A stretch of DNA of 64,000 nt, taken from assembly GCA_035634255.1 (NCBI GenBank), contig DASQDI010000141.1:1-64000 (forward strand), written 5' to 3'. The first letter of the stretch is position 1, and the number at the start of each line of letters is the position of its first letter. Under the pieces are notes generated by a model that did not search any database, was not told the origin of the DNA, and saw only the letters and a list, made by a program, of their open reading frames with translations. A program made the translations under genes and the position numbers. Source of the DNA: DATLMR01 sp035634255 (GTDB lineage Bacteria; Acidobacteriota; Blastocatellia; UBA7656). Shown here in pieces: positions 7,795 to 17,507 of this stretch.

Positions 7795-10700
7795 CTAATT
7801 CACTATCGCCAGGGGGAAATCCATGCCTCTTGAGTTGCTGACCGCGTATTGAGCTTCGGCCCTGTACTTCCGCGAAATCTCGGGCATCTGGTCTTCGACG
7901 TAGGTGAGCAGGCTTCGCACCGTCACGCTCTTTTTGCCCGCCGAGAGTGTGGCCTCGCCCTTCAGCCCTTTGAGCAGGAGGTGCGTGAACATGCCGTGGC
8001 CCAATTCCTTCACCTCGGCCGCGTCCTGGTCGTCGGTGGAGGCAGCGATCACGTGGATGCCTGTGGCGCGGGCCAGTTGTTCGAGAGTCTTTCGCTCCTC
8101 GATGCCCCGGAACACCGTCGTCACCCTCCCCGACCTGCACGAGTCGAGTAGGAGCACCACCTTCTGAGACCGTATCTTTACGACGAAATCATAGATCATT
8201 GACGATGAGATGCCCTGAGCGATCAGGGCCTCGTCCCTTTCCGGCTGGACTATCTCGTGAGGGATGAAATACCACTGGCTGCCGCGGGTGTCCCCGTGGC
8301 CGGCGAAATAGATAACCACCACGTCGCGCGGCTGGGCGTTGGCGACCAGCGCCCGGAAAGCCGAGATAATGTCGGCCCTGTTTGCCTGCGCGTCATAGAG
8401 CTTCGTGATCTTCACGTCGCGGAACAGCCTGCGCCCTTTCTCCTGAAAGTAGTCCGCTATCCCCGCCGCGTCCGTCGTGGCGAAGTTAAGGTTCAGGACC
8501 GAATTCTTGTACTGATTTATCCCCACGGCGAGCAGGTATAAATCCGACTTCTGCTCCGGCGCGGCCAGCTTCACCTTCAACTCGTACGGCTTGCTCTCCG
8601 TGCGGTCATCGCTGAACCCCGTGACCTTGAAAGAATTTTCCCCTTCGCTGAGCAACACGCGGTAGCTCGTCGTCGGCTTGGGAGATGCGGCCTTGATCGC
8701 CCTCTGACTCGGGTCGACCAGCTTGTCGTTCTGGTAGAGGCGGATGTCGCTGACGCCCCCGCCGAGGTCTTTCGTCTCGATAGTGACCTCGACCTCGGGG
8801 GAGGTGAACGTCTCGTTCTTGCGCGGGTAAACGATCCTGACCTCGGGGGCGGGGGCGAACCCTTGCGCAATCGTCCGGGCCGGCTTCGCGCTCTGGTTTT
8901 CCAGAGACTGCGTTATGACTTCGGGGTTGAAGAACCTGTCGAACAACTGGTCGAAGCTGTAGACATTCCTGCCGACCCGCCAGCCCACGTACAACCCGCT
9001 CCTGTCGGAGCCGTCGTAGTAACCCTCGGGCGTGAATGCCACCCAGTTCCCATCCTTGAAAGCGATGCATGAAATCATCGGCCGGCCCGTGTCGAGCGAC
9101 CAGAGCTTTACGGTCGTGTCCCTGCTGCCGGAAGCGATGGTCTTCCGGTCAGGGCTGAACGACAGAGAGGCGACGGGGCTCGAATGGTCGCTCAACGTGC
9201 GGATCAGTTTTGCTCCCGAGGCGTCCCAGACCTTGACCGCCTTGTCGTACCCGCCCGATGCGAGCATCGTCCCGTCGGGGCTGAACGCCACGGAGAGCAC
9301 GTCGTAAGAACTCGCGTCGACCGAGCGAATCAACTCGCCGCCCTCCGCGCTCCACAGCCTGACCGTCTTGTCCGAACTGCCGGACGCGACCGTTCTCCCG
9401 TCGGGGCTGAAGGCCACCGAGTTGACCTGAGACGCATGGCCCTTGAATACGCGGATCGGTTTGCCGTCGCTCACATCCCATAACCGCACGGACTCGTCCG
9501 CGCTCCCCGAAGCGAGCGTTTTACCGTCGGGGCTGAATGCTACCGATGTGATCAGGCTGTGATGCCCCTCAAGCGTGAAGATCAGTTTGCCCGTCTTAGA
9601 GTCCCATACTTTTATCGTCCTGTCCTCGCTGCCGGAGGCTACGGTCTTCCCGTCGGGGCTGAAGGCGACGGAGCCGATGGGCGCGGCGTGCTTTTCGAGC
9701 GTGCGTACCACCTTGCCGCTTTCCGTGTCCCACAGCTTGACGGTCCTGTCCCAGCTTCCCGACGCGAGCAGCCTGCCGTCGGGACTGAATGCGAGCGAGC
9801 TGACCTCGGAGGCATGGCCCTCCCAGCTTTGGAGCAGTCTGGGTTTGACGGCGTCCCAGAGCTTGATGCTCTTCGAGCTTGTTGACGCGAAGGCTTTCCC
9901 GTCTGGACTGAATGCGACGCTTCGCACTTCGTGAGAATAACCATCGAGGGTGTGGATCAGACTGCCGTCCCCGGCATTCCACATCGATACGGTCCTCAAA
10001 TTCGCCGACGCGATTGTCGCCCCGTCATTACTGAAAGCGACCGAAGTGACGGGGGAGCCGCCTTCGATGGTGCGGATCAAGTTGCCCGTACCGATATCCC
10101 AGAGCTTCACGCTCTTATCCTGGCTGCCGGAGGCGATTGTTTTCCCGTCGGGGCTCAGGGCGACAGAGGTCACGCCGCCCGAGTGCCCCTTCAAGGTGTG
10201 CGTCAGGCTCCCGGTGCCGGCATCCCACACCTTCACGTCCTTATCCATAGCCGCCGAAACCAGAGACTTCCCGTCGGGGCTGAAGGCCAGCGACCGGACC
10301 TCCGCCGGGAGGCCGTCGATAGTGCGGATGAGGCTGCCATCCCGCGCGCTCCATATCCTGATGCTCCTGTCCTCACACCCGCCCGCGATTGCCTGTCCGT
10401 CGGCGCTGAAGGCGAGCGAGCGGATGCCCCCGGAGGCATTCTCAATCGTGTCGATCAATTCGCCGCTCCGGGCCTCAAGCAGGTTTACGGTCTTGTCCTC
10501 GCTCGCCGACGCGATGAACTTCCCGTCCGGGCTGAAGGCGACGGAATTCACCTCTTCGTCGTGGTCCGTGAACGAGCGGACCGATCTGCCGGTGTCCGGG
10601 TCCCAAACCCTGACGGTCTTATCGAGGCTTCCTGAGACGACCTTGGTCCCATCGGGGCTGAAGGCGAGCGAGGTGATGCTGTCGACGTGCCCTTCTATCA

Positions 10701-11004
10701 CCCGTATCAATTTGCCGTCTTCGGAGTCCCACAGCCTGATCGTTTTATCGGAGCTGCCTGAGGCTATGGTCTTCCCGTCGGGGCTGAAGGCGAGGGCGCG
10801 GACTGTATCGGCGTGCCCATTCTGAATGACCAGCTCCGGCTTCTCCGCGCGCGGCGCGGGCGCTGGCCTCTCTTTGCCCGGCTTCTTTACGCCCTGCGCG
10901 GGCTTGCGTGATCGCTGCGCCGGCAGCGGGCTGTTGCAGAAAAACACCAGACTGATGAGGGCGAGGATAGTGAAGACTCTTTGCGCCGGCTTAGCTTTCA
11001 TCAT
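7795..11004 (-). CDS. Secreted WD40-repeat protein with C-terminal caspase domain
   Basis: 1069 residues; GGGAGGT sits six to eight bases before the ATG pair at 11004/11001. After a signal peptide (VFTILALISLVFFCNSPLPA) there are 14 WD40 repeats of about 42 residues (about residues 58-640), each with a SPDGK turn, a SGSxDKT strand and a WD end. Fourteen fits two seven-bladed propellers; the seventh repeat is two residues short. A linker with an Ig-like beta region (VRIVYPRKNETFTSPEVEV) leads to the caspase domain from about 819: catalytic H903 in YFAGHGD and C956 in LLDSCRSG. Probably periplasmic, with the propellers binding a protein partner that controls or delivers substrate. Close repeats make assembly collapse a possible concern. 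Confidence 0.92.
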   Translation of the reverse strand: MMKAKPAQRVFTILALISLVFFCNSPLPAQRSRKPAQGVKKPGKERPAPAPRAEKPELVIQNGHADTVRALAFSPDGKTIASGSSDKTIRLWDSEDGKLIRVIEGHVDSITSLAFSPDGTKVVSGSLDKTVRVWDPDTGRSVRSFTDHDEEVNSVAFSPDGKFIASASEDKTVNLLEARSGELIDTIENASGGIRSLAFSADGQAIAGGCEDRSIRIWSARDGSLIRTIDGLPAEVRSLAFSPDGKSLVSAAMDKDVKVWDAGTGSLTHTLKGHSGGVTSVALSPDGKTIASGSQDKSVKLWDIGTGNLIRTIEGGSPVTSVAFSNDGATIASANLRTVSMWNAGDGSLIHTLDGYSHEVRSVAFSPDGKAFASTSSKSIKLWDAVKPRLLQSWEGHASEVSSLAFSPDGRLLASGSWDRTVKLWDTESGKVVRTLEKHAAPIGSVAFSPDGKTVASGSEDRTIKVWDSKTGKLIFTLEGHHSLITSVAFSPDGKTLASGSADESVRLWDVSDGKPIRVFKGHASQVNSVAFSPDGRTVASGSSDKTVRLWSAEGGELIRSVDASSYDVLSVAFSPDGTMLASGGYDKAVKVWDASGAKLIRTLSDHSSPVASLSFSPDRKTIASGSRDTTVKLWSLDTGRPMISCIAFKDGNWVAFTPEGYYDGSDRSGLYVGWRVGRNVYSFDQLFDRFFNPEVITQSLENQSAKPARTIAQGFAPAPEVRIVYPRKNETFTSPEVEVTIETKDLGGGVSDIRLYQNDKLVDPSQRAIKAASPKPTTSYRVLLSEGENSFKVTGFSDDRTESKPYELKVKLAAPEQKSDLYLLAVGINQYKNSVLNLNFATTDAAGIADYFQEKGRRLFRDVKITKLYDAQANRADIISAFRALVANAQPRDVVVIYFAGHGDTRGSQWYFIPHEIVQPERDEALIAQGISSSMIYDFVVKIRSQKVVLLLDSCRSGRVTTVFRGIEERKTLEQLARATGIHVIAASTDDQDAAEVKELGHGMFTHLLLKGLKGEATLSAGKKSVTVRSLLTYVEDQMPEISRKYRAEAQYAVSNSRGMDFPLAIVN

Positions 11005-11406
11005 GAGTACCTCCCTGAAGCTCGATGAGCCATCTGTACGGTCATTATTCCCCGTGTTGAAATAGCCTGCCTTTAAGCTAAGTTACTTCTTTTCTTTTGC
11101 TGGTCCGTTTAGAAGATAATGAACAGCTCCGTCTCTTCTTTCATATACTGAATGGACGGAAATTTTTACCGCGGCGATGTACAAATCTGGAGGGGGATTT
11201 ATCGCGAGGCGCTGCGCCGGCTCGTCAGAGTGCCGCGCGCCCCGCTCCCCGGCTCCGTCAAGCCTCTCCCGGCCCTAGACAGAGGGTTTGCCGCGTCGCC
11301 CGGCACCTCATCCGCTTTTTATCCTATGCTTTTCTTTTTTAAGGACTGCTGGTATTGTTTCTGCTCTGTTTTACACAGGCGTATATTTCGATCAACAGAG
11401 GTCTTA
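11005..11406. other. Divergent intergenic region
   Basis: About 400 bases separate the minus-strand WD40-caspase gene from the plus-strand lipoprotein. Promoters for both must lie here, but no -10/-35 pair stands out. A plus-strand frame opens at 11152 and is in frame with the lipoprotein; its first 85 residues are arginine/proline rich and look non-coding, and a better start with a ribosome site lies at 11407. Confidence 0.5.
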
Positions 11407-11823
11407 ATGCTCCGGATTGTGCTCGCGGCGTTCCTCGCCGTTTCGTGTTTCGGATGTTCCCTCGCCGGGCGGGAGGCCCCCCCGGAAGACGCGGAGAAGG
11501 CGGGGGCGCAGTTCTTCGAGCGCCTGCAAGGGGCGCAGTACGAAGTCATCTATAATGACGCCTCGGACATTCTGCAAAAAGAGAAGGCTCGGCTCAGCGT
11601 CGTCGAGGACCTGAAAAAGGTGACCGCCCTCGGCAGGATTCAGGACTACAGGCGGAGGGGCGCGAACTTCACGAAGGAAGGCGAGAAATCGTTCGCGGTC
11701 GTGAATTACAACGTCACTTTCGAACAGACAAGGGGCGAGGCCATTCTGCAGTTCATCGACGCGGGAGGCGAGTGGAAACTCTCCGGGTATTCGTTCGGTA
11801 CTCGCGGCTCCTCGGCTCAATGA
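11407..11823 (+). CDS. Small secreted protein, probable lipoprotein (DUF4019-like)
   Basis: 138 residues from the ATG at 11407, supported by AGAGGT four bases upstream and by the signal peptide that starts right there (MLRIVLAAFLAVSCFGCSLAG). Cysteines at the end of the hydrophobic stretch suggest lipid attachment, although the lipobox is not perfect. The mature part has a helix (EDAEKAGAQFFERLQGAQY) followed by a beta-rich half (FAVVNYNVTFEQTRGEAILQ, GGEWKLSGYSF), like DUF4019/DUF3887-type NTF2-like proteins. Function unknown. It precedes the large subtilase by 110 bases. Confidence 0.7.
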   Translation: MLRIVLAAFLAVSCFGCSLAGREAPPEDAEKAGAQFFERLQGAQYEVIYNDASDILQKEKARLSVVEDLKKVTALGRIQDYRRRGANFTKEGEKSFAVVNYNVTFEQTRGEAILQFIDAGGEWKLSGYSFGTRGSSAQ

Positions 11824-11933
11824 GACAGTTAACTCGCGCGCCGGAAAAGGCGTTCTTTCCAGGCTGACCTGTCGGGCAGCCGCCTGATTAAAATGATTCA
11901 ACCTGCTCGGTTGTACTGGTAAGCGGAGGCTTT

Positions 11934-14900
11934 ATGAAGAAGGGTCTTGTTCTCTCTTCCGTCACACTCGCGTTGTTTTTTCTGTCGTCCGTCGTGGGCG
12001 CGGACATCGGCTCGCTCCTGCTCAGCAAAGACGCCGAGGCGGGCCGCGACAGGTCGAAGGCCGCGCGCGCTTTTGCGGGCGGGCGCTCGGTGGGCGCGGC
12101 GACCTACCGGAGCCCCGGCGCTCTGCGCAAGGTCGTGATCTCGTCGGACGACGCGGAAGGGCTGGCCTTTGCCGGGTCGTCGGGCGCGGTGGAACTCGGG
12201 GATTACGGCTCGTTCAGGCTCTACGCCATGAACCAGACCTCGCTCGACCTCCTGACCTCGGCCCGCCGGAGCGGCTCGCGGCGGGGGGCGGTTGCGCCCT
12301 CCGTACAGAGCTTGAATGAGCCCGCGGGCGGGAGTCCTTCTTCAGACGTGATCGACGGCATCGCGTCGCCGGTCGTGAGGGACGACCTGAACGTGCTGCT
12401 GCTGCGCTCCGGCGCGATAGACACGACGGCCGAGGACGCCCCGGGGAGGTTCCTCGGGCTGGGCCGCGCCGCCTCCGGTAAGGGAACGGGCCTTAAAAAT
12501 ATCTCGCAGGCGGGCACGAAGCTCGGGGGCGCGGGGCTCCGGCTGGTGCAGTTCGTCGGCCCCGTGAAGCGGGAGTGGCTCGAACGACTGCGGGCGAGCG
12601 GCCTCGACCCGATTGCCTACGTGCCGAACAACGCCTACCTCGTCCGCGCCGGCTCTTCCGCGACCGAGCAATTGCTGAAGGCTTCGCGCGAGGGGGGCGA
12701 TTTCGTTCAATGGGAAGGGCCGTTCGTCGAAGAGTACAAGATCCATCCGGGCCTGCGCGCGGCGATGAAAGAAGAAGGGGACAGGGAAGTGACGGTGGCG
12801 GTCCAGTTCGCGCGCGGGCGCGACGGCTCGCCTGCGTCCGACCTCGAAGCGGCAAAGCGCATGGCCTCTTCGCTCGTCCTCGACTCTTACGATGTCCTCT
12901 CGTTCACCAATCTGAAGATGCGCATGAGCGCGCGGCGGATCTCCGAGCTGGCCTCGCTCGGCGACGTCATCAACATCGAGCCCTGGGCGGCCCCCGAGCT
13001 TTACGACGAGCGCAGCAGCCAGATCATCGCCGGCGAGTTGAGCCCCGACGGCAAAGAGGCGCGCGGCCCCGGATACCTCGCGTGGCTTCAGGCCAGAGGG
13101 TTCGCCTCAAGATTCAACTTCGCCATCGACATAACCGACACGGGGATGGACAAGGGCTCGACGCTCGCTAACAACCTGCACCCCGATTTTCTGGACGCCG
13201 CCGGGCAGAGCCGCGTGGTGTACGCGCGCGATTACACGTCCGAGCTTGACCCAGGAGACGGGGCGGGACACGGGACCATAAACATGTCCATCGCCGGCGG
13301 CTCGAACTCTTCTTCTTCCGCGTCTATGCGGGACTCATCGGGGTTCAATTACGGCCTCGGGGTCGCGCCCTTCGCGATGCTCGGGTCCTCGAAGATATTC
13401 CAATCCACCGGGAGGTTCGACCTCGTCGAGCCTTACTCGAAGCTCATCTCCGAGGCGTACCGCGACGGCGCGCGAATCTCGTCGAACAGCTGGGGCTCGG
13501 GGACGAACGAGTACACCATCGATTCGCAGGAGTACGACACGCGCGTGCGCGACGCTGTGCCGGGGCAGCCGGGCAACCAGGAGATAGTGATCTTATTCGC
13601 GGCCGGGAACGCGGGGGCCGGGGGGCGGATCGGGTCGCCGGGCACGGGGAAAAACGTCATCTCGGTCGCGGCGAGCGAGAGCTTCAGGAAGGACGGCCTT
13701 GACGGGTGCGGCGTCGAGAACGCCGACGCCGACAGCGCGCTCGACATCGCCTTCTTCTCTTCGGGCGGGAAGCTGAATGATGGGAGGATGAAGCCGGACA
13801 TCTCGGCTCCGGGCACGCACATTCAGGGCGCGGCGTCTCAGCATCCCGATTTCGACGGGGGAGGCGTTTGCGGGCAGGATTTCGGGAAGCCTTATTTCCC
13901 GGCCGGCCAGACCCTCTACACATGGTCTTCGGGAACGAGCCACGCCACCCCGGCCGCGGCGGGGGCCGCCGCCCTGGTGCGCCAGCACTTCGTAAGCCGA
14001 GGGCAGGAGCCGAGCGCGGCATTAATCAAGGCCGTGCTCGTCAACACGACGACCTACATGACCGGGGAACTGGCGGCGGGCGACCTCCCGCACCCGCGAC
14101 AGGGCTGGGGCCTGATGAGCACGGGCCGCGCTCTGGATAATCAGCCGAAGATATTCGTGGATCAGACTCACACCCTCTCCGAGAGCGGCCAGGAGTTCGT
14201 TTTGACGGGGACGATAACGGACCCGTCCCAGCCTTTCCGGGTCACGCTCGCGTGGACGGACGTGCCGGGGCTCGCGGTCTTCGCCCCCTGGGTGAACGAT
14301 CTCGACCTTCAGGTCGTGGTCGATGGCAAGGTTTTCGCGCCCAACGATTTCTCGGGAGACGTATCACAGTCTGGCGCGGCTCAGCCCAACACGAAAGACA
14401 ACATCGAGAGCGTGTGGCTGCCGGCCGGGACCTCCGGGACGTTCGTCGTTCGCGTCCGCGCTTCCAACATTGCGGGCGACGGGATCCCCGGCAACGGCGA
14501 CGCGACGGATCAGGATTTCGCGCTCGTGATCTACAACGCCGAGCGGAAGGACGTGCCCGTCCTGACCCGGACGGGCGGCGCTGTGACGGCAGGCGGCGAT
14601 GGCTTCGTCAATCCCGGAGAGAGCGCCTCGATCTCTTTCAGCCTCGGGAACGCTTCGCCCTTCGCGCTCACGGGGGGCGAGGCGACTCTGGTCTCCGAGA
14701 CGCAGGGCGTGACGGTGACTTCGGGCGTGATAGACGTGCCGGACATTCCGAGCGGCGCGACTCGCGACGTGCCTCTGCCCTTCACCTTCACAGTTGACGG
14801 GAGCGTCGCGTGCGCCTCCGTCATTCACCTGAATCTCGATGTGAGCGGACAGGGCTTCGTGTCGCGGGTGCCGGTCACCGTAAGAGTCGGGACGGCCGCG

Positions 14901-15467
14901 CCCGTCACCCTGCTCGAAGACGACGTTGATTCCGGGACGACCGCGTGGACTCACGGCAGCTCGGTCAAGAAGAAGAAGAACCGGATCGACACGTGGGTCA
15001 TCTCGGAGAAGCGATTCCACTCGGGGTCGAAGGCGTGGTTCACCCCCAACCTCGGCAAGATCACCGACGCATTCCTCGACTCGCCCCCGCTCGCGATCCC
15101 GGCCAACGGGAAGGAGATGCTGCTCACCTTCTTCCACACCTACGAGTTCGAGCCGGGCGGGTTCGACGGAGGCGTGATCGAGATATCCGAGGCGGGAGGG
15201 AAGTTCGAAGACCTCGGCCAGCACATCATCAAGGGGCGATATAACGGAGAGGTACAGGACTTTGTGGAGAACCCTCTGAAGGGGCGGCCCGGCTGGATCG
15301 GCGGGCGGCACGGGGAGTTCCAGCCGGTCGTGGTTGACCTGAGCAGCTTCGCCGGGAAAACTGTGGTCATCAGGTTCCGCATCGGCACTGACTCGACGAT
15401 CAAGGGCCTCGGCTGGTACATCGACGACATCAGGCTGGACGGCATCAGCGTAAACTGCGGGAGCTAG
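11934..15467 (+). CDS. Large secreted subtilisin-like serine protease (S8)
   Basis: 1177 residues with a signal peptide (residues 1-24) and GGAGG before the ATG. The S8 triad is present: D402 in IDITDTGMD, H446 in GAGHGTINM and S669 in SSGTSHATPAAAG. The long N-terminal part (25-380) contains a pro-region with an inhibitor-like VKREWLERLRASGLDPIAYV segment. After the catalytic domain come a P-domain-like beta-sandwich (about 735-860, with VTLAWTDVPG and NDLDLQVV), a second beta domain (about 870-980) and a C-terminal jellyroll-like domain with immune-inhibitor-A character (HSGSKAWFTPNLG, LTFFHTYEFE, GLGWYIDDIRLDG). Probably an extracellular protein degrader. The stop codon touches the repeat element at 15467. 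Confidence 0.93.
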   Translation: MKKGLVLSSVTLALFFLSSVVGADIGSLLLSKDAEAGRDRSKAARAFAGGRSVGAATYRSPGALRKVVISSDDAEGLAFAGSSGAVELGDYGSFRLYAMNQTSLDLLTSARRSGSRRGAVAPSVQSLNEPAGGSPSSDVIDGIASPVVRDDLNVLLLRSGAIDTTAEDAPGRFLGLGRAASGKGTGLKNISQAGTKLGGAGLRLVQFVGPVKREWLERLRASGLDPIAYVPNNAYLVRAGSSATEQLLKASREGGDFVQWEGPFVEEYKIHPGLRAAMKEEGDREVTVAVQFARGRDGSPASDLEAAKRMASSLVLDSYDVLSFTNLKMRMSARRISELASLGDVINIEPWAAPELYDERSSQIIAGELSPDGKEARGPGYLAWLQARGFASRFNFAIDITDTGMDKGSTLANNLHPDFLDAAGQSRVVYARDYTSELDPGDGAGHGTINMSIAGGSNSSSSASMRDSSGFNYGLGVAPFAMLGSSKIFQSTGRFDLVEPYSKLISEAYRDGARISSNSWGSGTNEYTIDSQEYDTRVRDAVPGQPGNQEIVILFAAGNAGAGGRIGSPGTGKNVISVAASESFRKDGLDGCGVENADADSALDIAFFSSGGKLNDGRMKPDISAPGTHIQGAASQHPDFDGGGVCGQDFGKPYFPAGQTLYTWSSGTSHATPAAAGAAALVRQHFVSRGQEPSAALIKAVLVNTTTYMTGELAAGDLPHPRQGWGLMSTGRALDNQPKIFVDQTHTLSESGQEFVLTGTITDPSQPFRVTLAWTDVPGLAVFAPWVNDLDLQVVVDGKVFAPNDFSGDVSQSGAAQPNTKDNIESVWLPAGTSGTFVVRVRASNIAGDGIPGNGDATDQDFALVIYNAERKDVPVLTRTGGAVTAGGDGFVNPGESASISFSLGNASPFALTGGEATLVSETQGVTVTSGVIDVPDIPSGATRDVPLPFTFTVDGSVACASVIHLNLDVSGQGFVSRVPVTVRVGTAAPVTLLEDDVDSGTTAWTHGSSVKKKKNRIDTWVISEKRFHSGSKAWFTPNLGKITDAFLDSPPLAIPANGKEMLLTFFHTYEFEPGGFDGGVIEISEAGGKFEDLGQHIIKGRYNGEVQDFVENPLKGRPGWIGGRHGEFQPVVVDLSSFAGKTVVIRFRIGTDSTIKGLGWYIDDIRLDGISVNCGS

Positions 15468-15610
15468 CATCAGGGACCGGGGGTCAGTGGCCGGGAGTCA
15501 GGGGCTAAGGAAGAATCATTTCAGATTCTATTTACAGAATCCTTTCGGATTAAATCGAAATCACGGGCGGCATCCCTGGCCCCTGACTCCCGGCCACTGA
15601 CCCCTGATGC
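15467..15610. repeat. Palindromic repeat element, copy 1
   Basis: About 144 bases with long imperfect terminal inverted repeats: GCATCAGGG...GTCAGTGGCCGGGAGTCAGGGGC at the left and the complementary GCCCCTGACTCCCGGCCACTGAC...CCTGATGC at the right. The AT-richer centre has two small hairpins (GATTCT/AGAATC near 15524-15541 and AATCC/GGATT). The left end overlaps the TAG stop of the subtilase. Copy 2 at 34329-34482 matches it in the opposite orientation, including the centre; copy 3 at 39756-39904 shares only the ends. Confidence 0.85.
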
Positions 15611-15618
15611 CAAAAGCC

Positions 15619-15647
15619 TTGAGCGCAAACTACACCCGTGGTATAGT
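15619..15647 (+). promoter_or_regulatory. Candidate sigma-70 promoter for pilS
   Basis: TTGAGC at 15619-15624 and TATAGT at 15642-15647 with a 17-base spacer, about 100 bases before pilS and just outside the repeat element. Confidence 0.5.
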
Positions 15648-15746
15648 CGTCGACGCCTCCAACTGCCTCTACAGGACAACCCCGCCGCAGAGCGGGATGA
15701 TAAGAGTTAGTGGCATCTGTTTGCATATCCCCAGGTCGAATCTTTT

Positions 15747-17480
15747 GTGGCTCTTATCGCTTCGCATACCTCAGAAAATATGCGCAGAAAGCTTCAATGG
15801 TTGTTGATCTCGCGGCTCGCGATAGCCGGTACTCTGCTCCTGGCCGTCGGCCTGTTCGAGCAGGATAATTCCTCGCGCTCGTTCGTGCCCGTGCTGGCCT
15901 CCGTGTCGGGCATAGTCGTGCTCGCGTCGGCGTTCTATTTCCTCGCCTTTAGAACATCCGTATCCTACAGGCTGCAGGGATTCCTTCAGCTTTGCGTCGA
16001 CCTCGCCATAACGACGTGGCTCGTCTATAACACGGGCGACGTTGAGTCTCCGTTTCTCGCGCTCTACCTCGTAATCCTGTTCGCTTCGAGCGCCCTGTTC
16101 GGGCGGCGCGAGGTGCTGGTGCTGGGCTTTTCGGGCGCGGCGCTTTACGCGGCGGTCGCGATGCTGACGATGGGGGGGATGATACATAGGGCGAGCGGGT
16201 GGACCGCCTACTACAACACGAACCTGCCGTGGATAAAGTTCATGTTCGCGCTCAATTGCATGGCGATCCTCGCGGTGGCGGCCCTCTCCGGCCACCTCGC
16301 CGAGCGCGCGCGCCGCAACGAGACGGAGCTCGCGACCGCGACCAGGGACCTCGCCGATTACAGGCTGTTCAACGACCGCATCATCGAGAGCATGCGCAGC
16401 GGCCTCGTCACCACCGACCTCCGCGGCAACATAATCACGTTCAACAGGGCGGCCGAAGAGATAACCGGTTATAAAGTCCCCGAAGTGCGCGGGCGGAACA
16501 TATTCTCGATCTTCGGGGATATTCAGAAGCAGATCGAAGTCGGCCTCGAATCGATCAGGACCCGCTCGCGCCTGCCCAGGTTCGACATCGGGTGCAAGAC
16601 GGCAGACGACAGGGAGCTGCACCTTGGCTTTTCGGTCGCGCCGCTCGTGGACGAGTCCGACCACGCGCGCGGGTACGTTCTGACCTTTCAGGACCTGACC
16701 GAAGTCATGGAACTGGAGAGGGAGGTGAGGCGGCAGGAGCGCCTCGCGGCTTTGGGTAAGATGGCCGCGGGCCTCGCGCACGAGATCAGAAACCCCCTCG
16801 CCTCCATGCGGGGCTCCGTGCAGGTGCTCGCCAGCGAGTTGAGCCTCTCGCCCGACCAATCCCAACTGATGGAGATCGTTCTCAGAGAGTCGGACCGGTT
16901 AAACCGGATCGTCTCAGACTTCCTCACCTACGCGCGGCCCCCGCGGATAGAGCGCACGGTCATAGAGCTTTCGAGCATACTGTCGGAGACCGCCGCCCTG
17001 CTGAGGAATAGCACGGAGCTGAGCCCCGACCACGTCCTCACGGAGAGGTTCCCCGCGGAGCCGGTCCACTACAACGGCGACCCGAATCAGATACGCCAGA
17101 TATTTTGGAACCTGTCGCGCAACGCCATTCAGGCGATGCCGAGGGGCGGCGAGCTGCGCATCACGCTCGAAGCCAAACCCGGCCACGACGTCACCATCTC
17201 CTTCGGGGACACGGGGCAGGGGATGAGCCGCGAACAGAAGGAGAGGATGTTCGAGCCTTTCAACTCTTCCAGCGGGGGGACGGGCCTCGGGATGGCCATC
17301 GTCTACCAGCTCGTGCGGGATCATAACGGCAAGATTTTCGTCGAGAGCGAGGCTGGAAAGGGCACGAGTATTTCTATTAAACTACCCGCCGGAGGTAGAG
17401 TCGTTCGGAAGCCGGAGTTGATCGCAAGCCCTTCGCCCGCGGTGGTCGCGACCGGGGTGGAGGTAACGAATAACCGGTAG
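15747..17480 (+). CDS. pilS: PilS-type sensor histidine kinase
   Basis: 577 residues if the GTG at 15747 is used; an ATG at 15780 (MRRKLQWLLISRLA) is an equally good start, and neither has a strong ribosome site. Six hydrophobic helices fill residues about 20-190, as in PilS. A PAS domain follows (about 210-325, MRSGLVTTDLRGNIITFNRAA), then HisKA with H345 in AHEIRNPLASMRGS, and HATPase_c with the N box (NLSRNAIQAMP), G1 (DTGQGMS) and G2 (GTGLGMAI). It phosphorylates the response regulator encoded 27 bases downstream and so controls pilin transcription. Confidence 0.93.
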   Translation: MALIASHTSENMRRKLQWLLISRLAIAGTLLLAVGLFEQDNSSRSFVPVLASVSGIVVLASAFYFLAFRTSVSYRLQGFLQLCVDLAITTWLVYNTGDVESPFLALYLVILFASSALFGRREVLVLGFSGAALYAAVAMLTMGGMIHRASGWTAYYNTNLPWIKFMFALNCMAILAVAALSGHLAERARRNETELATATRDLADYRLFNDRIIESMRSGLVTTDLRGNIITFNRAAEEITGYKVPEVRGRNIFSIFGDIQKQIEVGLESIRTRSRLPRFDIGCKTADDRELHLGFSVAPLVDESDHARGYVLTFQDLTEVMELEREVRRQERLAALGKMAAGLAHEIRNPLASMRGSVQVLASELSLSPDQSQLMEIVLRESDRLNRIVSDFLTYARPPRIERTVIELSSILSETAALLRNSTELSPDHVLTERFPAEPVHYNGDPNQIRQIFWNLSRNAIQAMPRGGELRITLEAKPGHDVTISFGDTGQGMSREQKERMFEPFNSSSGGTGLGMAIVYQLVRDHNGKIFVESEAGKGTSISIKLPAGGRVVRKPELIASPSPAVVATGVEVTNNR

Positions 17481-17507
17481 GCCCCTGATTCGCGGAAAGA
17501 GGAAGCG

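Noticed and set aside
9596..10825. Regularly spaced repeats resembling a CRISPR-like array
   Set aside because: They are the coding repeats of the WD40 domain (126 bases apart, in frame) and vary as protein repeats do.
11152..11406. N-terminal extension of the lipoprotein frame
   Set aside because: The 85 residues are not protein-like and a signal peptide with ribosome site begins at 11407.
14364..15470. Long minus-strand frame of 368 codons opposite the subtilase
   Set aside because: It mirrors the GC-rich coding strand of a clear S8 protease, has an arginine/proline/valine-heavy translation and no ribosome site.
15607..15807. Plus-strand frame of 66 codons before pilS
   Set aside because: No ribosome site, overlaps the pilS start and contains the candidate promoter.
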